From the NCBI RefSeq assembly GCF_000801105.2, contig NC_079515.1, forward strand, positions 33,875,407-33,939,406: 64,000 nt of DNA, in the 5' to 3' direction. A program made the translations under genes and the position numbers. The DNA comes from Raphanus sativus (lineage: Eukaryota > Streptophyta > Magnoliopsida > Brassicales > Brassicaceae). This document shows, piece by piece, positions 32,254-44,469 of the stretch; position 1 is the first letter of the stretch, and each line of letters begins with the position of its first letter. The notes beneath the pieces were generated by a model. The model was not told the DNA's origin, made no database searches, and worked only from the letters and a program-made list of their open reading frames with translations.

Positions 32254-32645
32254 TGGCTTCAACAAAGATAAACACATTAACAACAATGTACAAATCCCAA
32301 AGATACATTTAAACCACAAATCCCCAAACCAAATCGAACTAGTTTCAAGTTCCCTAAGCCCTAAACCCAACACTACACAGCTTCCCAGTAATCTCTACAA
32401 TGTCAGTTGAAGACTACTGGAACAGGTAAGCTTGCATCTCAAGATATCCCCACTTCGAATATTCTCCTAAAGGAGGCTCCGGCGCCGAACCCCCGAAAAT
32501 CTATGTCGCTGAAGAAGACAAAAACAGAGCATCAAGCTCTGAGCTGTCCGTTACTTTTTGACGCGGGCATTCTTTACGCCGTCGGAATGTCTCGCGATCT
32601 AACATGCCGTAATATCAGTCAATTACTCAATAATGATTCTTGGTG
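32254..32645 (+). pseudogene. Decayed remnant of a plastid-targeted protein gene (At5g62140-like position)
   Basis: An ATG at 32254 opens MASTKINTLTTMYKSQ, like a transit peptide. Reading on in other frames gives VSSSLSPKPNTTQLP and then MSVEDYWNR with a stop, RYPHFEYSPKGGSGAEP and KIYVAEEDKNRASSSELS. The pieces are joined only across frame changes and a stop codon. The site lies between the LysM and PER1 genes, where At5g62140 sits in Arabidopsis; the link to that gene is by position only. Confidence 0.4.
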
Positions 32646-32659
32646 ATAGGCATGCATAC

Positions 32660-34860
32660 TAAGACATTTAAAACTGGTTTAGTTTAAATATTTTTGGATT
32701 ACTGAGGAAGAAATGGATAGTGTATTTGATAGACCGGCCGTAAAAGAAGGGGAATTTATATGGTTGTGACTTGTAAATATATAAAAGCAAATTACAGCTT
32801 GCAGAAGCAAATGTCAATTGATACACATAGCTCACATTTGTTTGTTTGTGAAATGTGATAGACACATATACTACATATTATAATGATTATTCGACCGACC
32901 TTCTTTTATTTAGTGGAAAATTGATTAAAAACTGCAGATAAATTGACGCTTTATATTTTGCATCGTTTATATTAAAAGAGAGAAAAGCTTGAGTAAGTTT
33001 AAGAAGACTTCGTAGTTTTAAATAAAAAGATGGAAATTTAAACCTTTTAAGAAAACTAAAGTTCATTTTTAATGACATTACATTAAAATTAAATATTACT
33101 GTACTCAACTCCAAGTTTTAAGGTTCCAATTACTGGGGGCCCTTTGGAGTAAATTGGCATTTACGAAGAGTTAAAAAGAAATTCTTATAAACTCGTTGAG
33201 AAAAGATACGAGTTTAGGAAAGTGGAATCAAATCTTCCTCGTACTAATGAATAATTAATTACCAAGTGTAAGATAACATATCATGTTTGATCTTCTTTTA
33301 CTACGTTTCAGAAAATGGTTTCTTTTCTTCTACCATAACAGTGATCTTGTGTGTCTGTCGTATCACCCGATGCTTAAGATATTTGATTACTCGCAACTTA
33401 AAATCTTTGGATCCCTGATTCGTTTGACTTTATATTCATTAGTACTAACTTTGTGATAACTAACGTAGATAATTAATCAACAAAAATGAGTATATTTCTT
33501 GCTCCCAAAATTTCGGGGACCGAATCTCTCATTCACACGCGCAACACTTGAACGTGAGCCTCTGAATCATCGTGCTGTCATGTATTCTCCCAACGCCACC
33601 TACTTATTTGATTTCTATATTTATTTGTTTTGTTTGTATAATTTTTAAATAGTGATGGGGAATAATGAATAGGTCATACCACTGATTTATTACTATGTTT
33701 ATAAAAATAATCAAAATTCAACTGCGTTATCTCAAACTCTCTCCGTAATTCAATGATTTATGTTTTAGGATTTTTATCTTTTTATAAAAATTAATGATTT
33801 AGAATGCATTTACTTCTAGTTTTAAAACACAATTCAAATATAAAACTATGAGTAGTAGAACTTTTTTGGTAAAATTAAAAGTAATAAATAATATGATATT
33901 TTAATATGTATGAAATCTTAAAACATCAATTATTTATAGTACACCAAAAAACAATTATTTATATATAGGGAAAAATGTTTTACAAAAGAAATATATTACA
34001 AAAGTTTCTTCTGTTTTTGAAAGAGTAAAATTTCATGCGAGAATTTTTAGCATATATTAAAAATATTTTAAATTCAGTTTTATTGTATATTCATATACTA
34101 AATATTTTTCTCTAACTAAATACATTATAAATACACAGAATTTTTATTTAAAATTTTATATCAAAAAATAATGGCATTATTTTTGAAACAAAAACAAAAC
34201 GACAATATGAAATGGAAATTATAAACTTTCATATTAATTTTTGTTCGGACAACTTTCATTTGGCTAGTTTTTTTTTTTTTTTTTTTTTGCTAAACAAACA
34301 AGAATAATTCATTTGGCTAGTTTCTCAAGAAGAAAAAGTAATGTTGGAAAGAAATATTAGTTGGATTATAGAAACATTTGAAAATTAGCGCGTTAAGAGT
34401 TTAAGAAAAAATATGTAATGTTTTAAAAAACATAAATATTAGTATATGAGTGAGGAAAAACAAAAAAAAAAGGAGTAGTATATTATTAAGACAAAAGGTG
34501 AAGTGGAGGTGTATCGACGTCTGTGATATGTCTCTTTTATTTACAGAGTTCCACGCGTCTCACTCTGTTTCGCCAAGCTCTTCTCCTCCCATCCTCCTTC
34601 ACGCTCACGGGATATCTTCTCTCTCTCTCTCTCTCAAGCGAGATCTTCTTTCTTCTCTTTCTTTCGCTCGATGTATCCACCTGTCTCCGCTATTTGATGG
34701 ACAAGAAGGAGAAGCTGCCACACCGCAACTTATTCTCAATTTCTCCGATCATCCCCACCGACTTATAACTCTTCCCTCTAGAAAATATCTCCCAAGGAGA
34801 ACCCTCTCTCTTCCTTCTCTCTCTCTTCATCCTTCTTCTGTCTCTACTCTCTGTCTCTCT
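32660..34860. other. Intergenic AT-rich DNA and PER1 leader
   Basis: No gene seen. From about 34600 CT-rich repeats (TCTCTCTCTC) and pyrimidine stretches form the probable PER1 promoter and 5' UTR. A T-tract lies at 34269-34288. Confidence 0.6.
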
Positions 34861-34871
34861 TCCTTTTTCGG

Positions 34872-36873
34872 ATGGCGCGAAATCTGAGATGGGTTGTGTT
34901 TATTGTACTAGCGGTGTCGTGTCTTGTTTCAACACTGGAAGCGAGTGAAGGAGATGCTGATCCTCTTTACAAGTAAAGAACCTTTTTTGTTTTTAGTTTT
35001 ATTCTTATTAGATTCAGTTTTCTAACTAAATGAATGTTCCTGTTTTTTTCCTCATATCCGAGTTCGTTTGACTTCCCTTTCTAGTTCACAAGTATGGAAA
35101 CCCCAGTGCTAGTTTCTTTTGAATTACTGTTAAGACTCGACCGTTAAAGATCCAGTGATTGCTGGACTGACTTGTTACTGCTTTTGACTATTTTTGAAAT
35201 ATTGTGTTGTAATCAAATACTACTACTATCTCTGTTTTTGTGAAATTTGATCTCTTTTAGGAAGAAAAAAAAGGTTCAGATTTTTTTTTTACTTTGGTTA
35301 GTTATGGATGATTCTCAAAGGGTTTACTTTGGTTAGTTACTAGAACACTATGTGGTTTTGACTTTTCCCCAGATAATTTTTCCAACTCTTGTGGTTAGAG
35401 TTGAAACACGTTACAAAATCTCTGTGTGTGTTGAACAAAGCCTTGATTTTTATTACTGTAGGGTCATTGTTTTTGTTGGAAAGATTCATAAAAAAAAAAA
35501 GACTGCAAGTGGTGTTTTGATGAGTTCGGTCTTTCCTTCTTTTGCTTAGTGGAAACTTCTCTCTCTCTATGATGTTGTTTGTTTTGTCGGCCATGTAACA
35601 GCTTACTCTTGTCTTGAGCTTAAAAAAAGAGAGACAAGAACTTGTTACAGAGAGGCCTTGTTGTAATAAGGTCTTATAGTTTAGAAGTTTTTGGCTGTTG
35701 CTTCAGTCTAAAGAACAAAAAAAAGAAGGTTGTTAATATGCTTCTGATTGGTTTGCAGGTCATGTGTTGATCAATGTCAGAAAACTGGATGCGTGGGGGA
35801 CAACTGCTTCCAGCACTGCAAATTCTCAGCCGATGGAAAAGCCATAGACGGTCCATGGTACATGCAAGAGCCACTTTACTTGCGTTGGAAACAATGGGAC
35901 TGCCAGAGCGATTGCCAGTACGAATGCATGATGACGAGAGAAGAAGAGAGGAAACGTAACGGAGAGAAACCTACAAAGTACTTCGGTAAATGGCCACTCA
36001 AACATGTCTATGGAATCCAGGAACCCGTCTCCGTTGCTCTCTCTGCTCTTGACCTAGCCATACAGTTCCATGGATGGGTCTCCTACTTCATCCTCGTTTA
36101 CTATAACTTGCCTCTCCAGCCTAACCGCAAACCTTACTACGAGTACAACGGTTTATTGCATATCTATGCTATGATCGTAATGAACTCACTCTTCTGGAGT
36201 GGTGTCTGTCACAGCAGGTAAAAAAATTCATCCATACTCCATGTTACATTCTCTAACTAACATTCTCACTCATGTTTTTTTTTTTTTGGCTTCAAACTGT
36301 TATATAGAGATGTTGCATTGACAGAGAGGCTAGATTACTCTTCAGCCACAACACTAGCTGGATTCTCGCTTATTCTAGCTATAATCAGGTCTTTTAGTAT
36401 ACATGATAAATCTGCAAAAGTCATGGTTACTGCACCTATTCTTGTAGTTGTAGCTACTCATATTCTCTACCTCAATTTCTACAACCTTGATGAAGGTATA
36501 TGATCTTTTCCTAAATGTATTTTTCTTCTTTTTTTTTTAAAAGAAAATGCATATGATTTTCTATATATATGTATATGGCTTTACAGGACTTCACCGGAAA
36601 GTTATATCCGGAATAGGAGCGGTGGAGCTAGTGGTGTGGGGTGTATGGGCGGCTTTAACGTCGCATCCATCAAAGTGGAAGCTAAGAGCTTTCTTTGTCT
36701 CGAGCATACTCACAATGTGTCTTAGGATGCTCGATTTCCAACCGTACAAAGGCTATGTTGATGCTCATGCTCTCTGGCGAGCTGCAGGGATCCCTCTCTC
36801 TTATCTTTGGTGGAGTTTTGTCTGCGACGACGCCGTTTTCAGGACCACTGTTCTTCTCAAGAAGTCAAAGTGA
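34872..36873 (+). CDS. PER1/PGAP3-like GPI-anchor lipid remodelling protein
   Basis: Four exons with clean GT-AG junctions: 34872-34972, 35759-36217, 36308-36495 and 36587-36873, giving 344 residues. The N-terminus (MARNLRWVVFIVLAVSCLVS) is a signal peptide. A Cys-rich lumenal domain follows (CVDQCQKTGCVGDNCFQHC, CQSDCQYECM), then the Per1 membrane domain with several hydrophobic helices (QFHGWVSYFILVYY, TLAGFSLILAII, VMVTAPILVVVATHILYL). Family members act in the ER/Golgi to remodel fatty acids on GPI anchors. Length and gene order agree with At5g62130. The gene looks intact. Confidence 0.93.
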
Positions 36874-38344
36874 TGAAGAAACAAAAAATGATTCAAAGGC
36901 TCTCTTTTTTTTTTAATTATCTTTTTTTTTCCGGCGAGGTTCTCCGGTGTTCAGAAAGTTGTTTTTTTTAGGTTGTGTTTTCGCAGGAGAAGGCAAATGT
37001 TTTTGTCTTCTTCTGTGGTGGATCTTGTTAGCGTTTTGGTGTCATCTGTTGTTTTTTTCTTGTGTGTGTTTTTTTTGGGGTCTTTTTCTTTTTTCTCTCA
37101 TGGCTTTGTCGGCCGGAGAGTTTTACCGTCGGGGAGGAATTGACCTTTGATGATCACCACTTTGTTTGCTTTTGTTCATTTTACGATGACGACTCTTAAA
37201 AATCCTTTTCAGTTTTTCTTAATGTAAAAGAAAATATGGAAAACCATAATATCATAAATTACGAAAGTATGAATTCATCTGATATACACGCTATCCACTG
37301 ACTATCACACAACAAAATAACATAGTATTCAGTTACAGGAAGAAAAAAACATAGTATGTGGAAATGTTATGTGGTTTTTTACTCGTAAAAAAATATGAGT
37401 AAACCTGTATAACTCTCTGTTGGATAGATAAAATTTCATTTAGAAAACAACGTGTTTTTAAGGGCAAATATCGTCATATTATGAAAACTGGTACAGTTGT
37501 CCAAATCGTGTCCAAATAGCTCTCAAGCCCTCTTTGTCATTTACTTAAATACTGTATTTTTCATTAACTAGTTCTTAACAAAAAGATTATGTTAAATGAA
37601 CCTTTCGTTTTTTTTTTTGCGTTGAAAACAATTAAACATAACAAATAATTACCAGGACATCTATCACCTAATCCATATACTGTAGAAAAAATAATTAGAC
37701 ATGGCAATCCAATTATTAAGAAGTAGATATCTGTGATTAAAACCCAAGGATTATAGTTTAGTATTCATTTAATAGATCTAGATCGGTAAATCTATAAATA
37801 TTCATTGAGAATAAAGATTTTTAAATATTTTTAATATTTATTGCTAAATTTCATTAATTTTCCTTAGTTTGGTCTTAGATTTTGTATACCTTTAGCACAA
37901 AGTATTTATAAAAGTGGTATATACATCAAATATTTCAAATCATCTTGTTTAATACCTTTTGTATTCTTTAGCACAAAGTTTTCATTCATCTGGTTTTCAA
38001 AAAAAAAAAAAAAAACCTTTTCCGGTTTATTTTGACTTGGTTTATCTAAATCAAATACTCTAGTTTTGCCCATTGTAACTCCTTGTTACTATAAGTTTTC
38101 TCCACTCTTAAATATTTTAACCCAAAATATTTATTAATACGAACCCGAATGGGAAATCAAAGCTTGTTATTTCACAATTATAATACATACCATGTTTTTA
38201 TTGGTAAACAATACATACCATGTTTCCTAGAGTTATATTCGCAAGCAAGTTTTATAAGTTCCAAACTTTATATATATTGCATAGTTTGTTAAAAAAACTA
38301 TATCATACTGTCAAACACAAATTGCTAACATAGAAAAGGGCAAA
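36874..38344. other. PER1 3' UTR and intergenic DNA
   Basis: T-rich 3' UTR to about 37200, then AT-rich DNA; no other gene seen. Confidence 0.6.
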
Positions 38345-41300
38345 ATGGACTTTGATCTACCTTCTTACCACCAAAGCACTCATAAGAACATCACAGTTCT
38401 GGTTGTGGATGATGATCGTGTTTCTCTCTCTGTTATCTCCAATATGCTTAAAAGCCCGAGCTACATAGGTATAAACATTATTCTTACTCGTAAAATATGT
38501 TTTTTTTTTTTTTTGTAAACTACAATTTGGATTGCTCATTTTGCCACTACAACTGTGGTGTATATTCGATAAAAAATTTCACGTAATGATGATTCAAGTA
38601 TATTTACTGTCTACCTATCACCTACTATCAGTTTAATCATCTAAGTTCTCTAGGGTAAAAGAAATGTTGTCCCCAAGATTAATGTTCTTGTGAACTCTAT
38701 ATCTATTTCGTGTTACAAAAAAAAAACTCTATATCTATTTCATTTTTCGAATCTTATCAAACATTGGGCTTTAGATTCATTTATATCTTAATTTTTGATG
38801 TAAAGTTCGAATTTATTTCTTATAAGTATAGTTCAATTTATTATTCTCATTGTTTGGAAACCATAGACAATTCGATTAGTGTCCTACCAACCCACAACTA
38901 AACCGGCCATAGCCCTCTTATAGGACAGAGCCGTGCTTAGAGTTTTCTAATGCCATATAATCCAAAAATATAGTTTCATGTTTAAACACTTTCTAATAAG
39001 TAAATCACATTTAAAAACTACAAATTCATTGTTTAAATTTAATAAACACATTGAATCCTATATATTATATGTTTAAATATTACAAAACACATATAAACTT
39101 ATATAAAATGTGATATTTTAAATTGAAAAGTTATTTGTAAAACAAAAATATAGACACGTGTGTACATATTCAACATTTTAGTTATTTTATATCATATGTT
39201 TTTTTGTCTATATTTATTTATACCTACGTCTTTTTTTTTTTTTGACATCACCTCGGTCTTTTTATCAAAAAAGAAAAAATTTGTTTGATTTGTAGATAAG
39301 TCATTGGGGGAAATTACAGTAATGACAGCAAATGATTCGTCAGAAGCATTATCTACGCTTAGAGGTCAATGCAATAACATTGATGTTGTAATCACCGATT
39401 ATCATATGCCTGGTTTTAATGGTGGACAATTAAAAAAGAGGATTAATGACGAATTTGGAAATTTGCCTGTCATTGGTAAGGATTTTTCTTACCACTTATT
39501 GATAGCCTAATCTTTATTTTATGTGTCAACAAGTTATTTCTAACTGATTTTTAAAATTATTGTTGTTCACACTTTTTAAATTAATTAATAACTAGTGGTT
39601 CTAATTCTATTTAGTTTGTTAATATAATCTAATCTATGATAAAAGGAGAAGTTACAATATTATCTTTAAATACGTATGATTTACATATATAACAAGATAT
39701 CTTTTTTTTGGTAAAGAATATATATAACACGATTTGACAGCTAAGAAATGGTGTATTGATGGTAGAATAGGTAAACCAATGTATTCCTTAAAAGGATACA
39801 TCATACATATCACGTATATAAAATCATTATGCAACAAAAAAAATTGTAAAAATATATTAGTTCCCTAAGAATCTCAGGTCAGTGTCGAAAAAGAAGAAGA
39901 AAATAACACTAAAACCAAACTAGTTCCTTTCCGATTTCTTTACAACATTGTGATTTATTTCCTTAACACATTTTATAGTTGCAATTGATGCTAACTAATT
40001 CTTTTTCTTCTCTTTTCCAATTTTTTATTGCAGTGATTTCAGCAGACATGAACAATGAAATTGAGCAAGAGACTTTATCTTCTGGAGCAATGTGTTTCAT
40101 GAAAAAACCGGTTAAACCAAACGACCTCGACACCATATGCAAACATGCTTTAAAGTACAAGATAAACGGTAATTTTTTATTAACATGATGTGAACGATAA
40201 TGATAGTCCTATTGTTCTCTTTGTTTGGTCTTTACACAATTTGATTATAGTTATCTTTTATTATTATTGTAAATATATTATATAAATGATATCTTAATGG
40301 TATATGTAAAAAGAAACAGGTGGTTCAAAAGAAATTCAGAAAACAAATTCAACCAGCAATCCAGATGATGGAAGTTCTGGATCAAAGGCCAAAAGAAAGT
40401 CTAAGATCACATGGATGAGTTCTCTTGAGAATCAGTTTTCCAAAGCCATTGAACACATTGGTGTTCATAGTAAGTACTCACATTTTTATCTGCTATTTTC
40501 ACATGTTAAATTTTCTTTTTCTCATTCGAAGTATTTGGAATTAGATATATGCTAATGTTCTAGTTTTTTTCTTCGTGTTTTATATAATTTTGAAGAGGTT
40601 ACGCCTACAAAGATTTAAAGTACATGAACCTGAACCACTTAACAAGAACACATGTAGCCAGCAAATTACAGGTTCGATCTTCTATCAACATTGCTTCAGT
40701 GACCATATGCCATTTAATCATTTTCCAAAGCACATGATATTAGTATGCTATTGTTCATCAAGTTCTTACATCATGAAAACAGGCAAATAGCTAACCATCT
40801 TTGTTCGGTGTTCTTAGATGATTTTACACATCGGGTTAACTTTGTTGATACATCTTTCTCTAAAGTAGCTTATACATGTGTATCTTATTCATTGTTTCAA
40901 CTCATCATACATATAATTTCATAAAACATCTGATATAACTAAAATGTTGAAACTGTTGTCACTACACAGAAGTACAGAAAGTTTTGGAAAAAAGTTAAGG
41001 ATGAGAGCGCAGAAAAGGCAAGAAAAGCTATGATCTCCAACACTCGATCATCATGCTACATCAACCCACAACGCTCTTACAACTACAAGACAAGCCTAAG
41101 CAACAAGAATCTTTGCAATCACCAACGTGGCTATGGTCTTGGTCAATATAACCACACGATGAACAACAATGCTGGTTTTCATGGCTCTGTCAACTTCATG
41201 AACCGTAGACCCACCAACAATTCTCAAACAGTATCCAACTTTTTGCCTAGGAGAGGCAGCCTTGGGGTTTTGAATGGAATAAAAGAGGAAATGGGAAGCA

Positions 41301-43006
41301 TGTCTGGAACATCTCAAGAGTCCCAAGCTCATAAGTTTGGACAATATGGTACAACAAGCGGTGTTTTGGGTATGAACTCTAATCTTAGTACTGGAACAAT
41401 GGGTAGTAATTACGCTGGGATCAGAATAGGTGAGAAGGGAGATGTATTTGGACCTGATGGACTAAGAGTTTATGTCAAAGAGAATGCGTCTCTTGGTGGA
41501 ATGAGAGTTACTGGTAATGATAATGGTTCTCTTGGTGGGATAAGACTTCATGCTACTAGTAATGGTTCTTTTGGTGGAGCAAGAGTTCAAGGTAATAGTA
41601 ATTATGGCAAAGTCCATGGTACTAGTAATGTCTCTTTAGGTGGAACAAGAGTTCAAGGTAATGATATTGGCTTTCTTAATGAAATAAGAGTCCATGGTAC
41701 TAGTAGTGGATCTCTAGGTGGAACAAGAGTTCAAGGTAATGATAATGGTTTTCTTGATGAAATACGAGTCCATGGTAATCGTAATGGTTCTTTTGGTGAG
41801 ATAAGAGTTCACGGTAATGACTCTTTTGGTGGACTAAGAGTTAATAGTACCGATAATGGTAATGGCTCTCTTGATAGAGTTATAGTTCATGGTAATAGCA
41901 ATGTTAATGGCTCCCTTGGTGGAATCAATGTTCATGGTACTGGTAATGGTTCTCTTGGTGGGATACAAGTTCATGGTAATGCATCTCTTGGTGAAAATTT
42001 GAGTGGCATGAACTGGAACTTCAACAACAACAACATGATGAGTAACCATGGAAGTTCAACTGGAAGGTTTCCTTCTGCATTGTCATCGTTCTTTGACAAT
42101 AAGGATCAGTCACATAACTACTTGAAAGCTCAAACCAGTGGTGTGGTTCCTGTTCTAGAGAATCCAATAATATCTAATAATTATCATGGCATCAACGAGT
42201 TTTATCCGGATACAATTAACTCGGAGTTTGATCATAATCAGGTAGATTAATTAAAAAATACTTATTCTTTTTACATATGTGAAGGTAATGTTTTGATTCA
42301 TATATACGTGCATGATTTTGACCAGCAGCAAGGTAAAGCGACTGGTGAAAATCCTGAGGTGCCTACCGCTTATCCTCTTGAAAACCTAAGTAACGTAAGT
42401 CATGTTTATTTTACTTTTCTTTACTAGCTGATTAGTTAATAATTGTATACGGATATATGTGTGTGTGTGTGTGTGTACACGTCTGTACGTGATAGATTGA
42501 AAGTTTCTTAACCATATATATACAATTATACATTATGTATGATTTGTTTGAAGGGTAACTATAATGAAGAAACATTGAACACTGTTGCTCCTAATTCGGA
42601 AATGTATTTTCCTACTGATCAGAATATGATCATTACAAATCAGGTAAACTCTAGTTTCTATCACTTATAGATCCGTTTATGCACCTTCGATTAATGTAAA
42701 ATGACACGGAAAGTAATTGATATTTGAACATGGATTGCATATAGGAATATGGTGTTGAAGATTTGATGGAACTCCCATTGTCATTCGATCAGGTAAGATG
42801 GTTTTTCATATATTTTGTTTGAAACCTAACTACCTTGATACTTACGTACGTTAATAAAGTACATCCTTTTTTGTTGTCACACATTAATAAAGTACATCCA
42901 AATTCCTATATAAAATTTGTATTCACTGTTTTGTGTTTGTATTGTTTTATAGGATTGTGACGATGAAAACTCCCTGAAGTTTTTACTCGAGGATGACATG
43001 AACTAA
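38345..43006 (+). CDS. ARR23: ARR23-like B-type response regulator, one frameshift
   Basis: Two-component response regulator with receiver and GARP/Myb DNA-binding domains. Exons: 38345-38468, 39296-39475, 40034-40168, 40320-40469, 40596-40671, 40970-42241, 42326-42394 (or from 42329), 42554-42643, 42745-42792 and 42953-43006. The receiver keeps the Asp cluster (VLVVDDDR), the phospho-acceptor Asp (VVITDYHMPG) and the Lys (FMKKPV). The GARP region runs KITWMSSLENQFSKAIEHIG, TPTKI, then KYRKFWKKVKDES. Exon 5 is 76 bp where 77 would keep the frame: one T appears missing at GATTTAAAG (about 40612-40616), giving a stop. Every other exon keeps phase, so this may be a sequencing error. Exon 6 encodes a long Gly/Asn-rich repeat region. 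Gene order matches At5g62120. Confidence 0.88.
41487..41997 (+). repeat. In-frame coding repeat of ARR23 exon 6
   Basis: About a dozen units of roughly 14-17 residues with the pattern NGSLGGIRVHGND (variants NGSFGGARVQGNS, NGFLDEIRVHGNR). DNA units read GGTTCTCTTGGTGG...GTTCATGGTAAT. The array lies between the DNA-binding region and the C-terminal exons. Confidence 0.85.
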
Positions 43007-43340
43007 AAAAAAAAGTTCTCCCAAATTTGTTTAGTTAAACATTTACATTAATCAGTGTATTATTTCATATGTTTGGTATATTGTTGTTTAAGATGATATT
43101 AGATTTTGGATGTTGTTTCATCGTATTCAAACTCGGAGGCCTTTTTTCGTTTAATTGGTTATGGTGCAGAACCATATAACATTTGATTTCTACCAAAATT
43201 TTGTTTTTATGAAGCTAGAGTTAATTAGTTCTTAATAACTCTTAGATTCTTCTTTCAAGCAACATACATTATGCAGTTTAAATCCTGAGTACTGATACAT
43301 CTTTACAGCATCATATATGGTAGCAAACTGCTAGACTTGC
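43007..43340. other. ARR23 3' UTR and spacer
   Basis: AT-rich; no gene seen. Confidence 0.5.
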
Positions 43341-43364
43341 TATTAAGCAGATTAACAAAGTATT

Positions 43365-43440
43365 AGAGAAACAATGTACACTGTTAGGAAGATGCCATTG
43401 TTGAAAGCGAGAAGATATCTTGAAGATGTTAAAGCTAACA
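43365..43440 (+). pseudogene. Short remnant resembling ribosomal protein L17 (uL22)
   Basis: The reading VRKMPLLKARRYLEDVKANK resembles the conserved RPL17 segment with the RKMP and KA-RYLEDV-A-KQA pattern. The similarity stops after about 20 residues. It is probably a captured or retroposed scrap. Confidence 0.35.
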
Positions 43441-43719
43441 AGCAAGCTAACCGAAGAGCTGCAACAATCGGCAAAGTTCCAAATTTAGCCAAAAAAAAAA
43501 CATTGGTATTAATTATTACAACAAAAAAGTGGGAAACGTGTTCCGCCGGCTTTTGAATTTGCCAACGTATCAGAGTTTGCAATTTTTTCATGCTCTAGTT
43601 CTCTTGCTGTCCCTTGCTTACTGGTTGTGGTTATACAGTGGGATGCACGTATGATATCAAGTAATGTAGCTTACAGTATATAGTTCTCTTGTTATTTTTC
43701 CATTTTGCTATTTTCAGGA

Positions 43720-44468
43720 TGAATATGGCAGTGTGATCTTTGTGGTTCTAAACCGGGAAGAGGATTTAGCAGTTTTTTTTTCTTGTGAATTATGCAGAAG
43801 CAAATTTTGATGTCTTGCCGAGGCTTAACGAAATTAAATATGCAAGTGGTATCCTTGACGAGCTTCTTTATCTGAGTGTGCCGTCTGAACGAACGCAGGT
43901 TTCCTTGTGGAGTTATGGTGTTAGAATACGTGAAAGCAGTCCTGGAGAGTGTGTACGAACACATCAACGTTGTTCCTGAAGGCCACCTTCGGATTATATT
44001 CTCCCAAGTAGTTTAACATATCCGTTTGCTTTTCACCAGATTCTCTCATGGGAGTTCTGTACTCGTCGACATGAAGAGCTACTTCCTCGCCGCCTTGTAG
44101 CCCCCACAAGTAATAATATTTGTTTTTCTTGTGGCAGTCTTTGAAACACTATTTGGAATGCCTTTTTCTGAGGTTTTGTACTATATTGTCTCCTTGGTTT
44201 GCGGTAGGTGAACCGATTGCTTCAGGTTGCTGAGAACTGCCAGAGCACGATCAGTGGAGGCTCCGGTCAACAACAAAAGTCACTTTCTGGTCAGAACATG
44301 AATTGCAACGTCAGCATGGGAGGAAACCGAACAGATTATGGACTCGTAATGGAAACACCAAACACCACCAATAGATTCAGAGGCATTAAAGGGTTAGACC
44401 AGAGCCAAAACCAGGAAGTCATGGTCTCTAACACATCTATCAATTTTGAGAATAAAGGGGGGTTTTAG
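43720..44468 (+). pseudogene. SEUSS-LIKE 2 (SLK2) C-terminal remnant
   Basis: Pieces of the SEUSS/LDB-type adaptor family appear in order. VLPRLNEIKYASGILDELLY starts at about 43813. VMVLEYVKAVLESVYEHI is near 43914. GHLRIIFSQ ends near 44008. ILSWEFCTRRHEELLPRRLV follows an acceptor at 44039, and VNRLLQVAENCQSTISGGSG follows one at 44207. Frame shifts separate several pieces and the N-terminal half is absent. These proteins act as transcriptional co-repressor scaffolds. The position agrees with At5g62090. Confidence 0.75.
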
Positions 44469-44469
44469 C

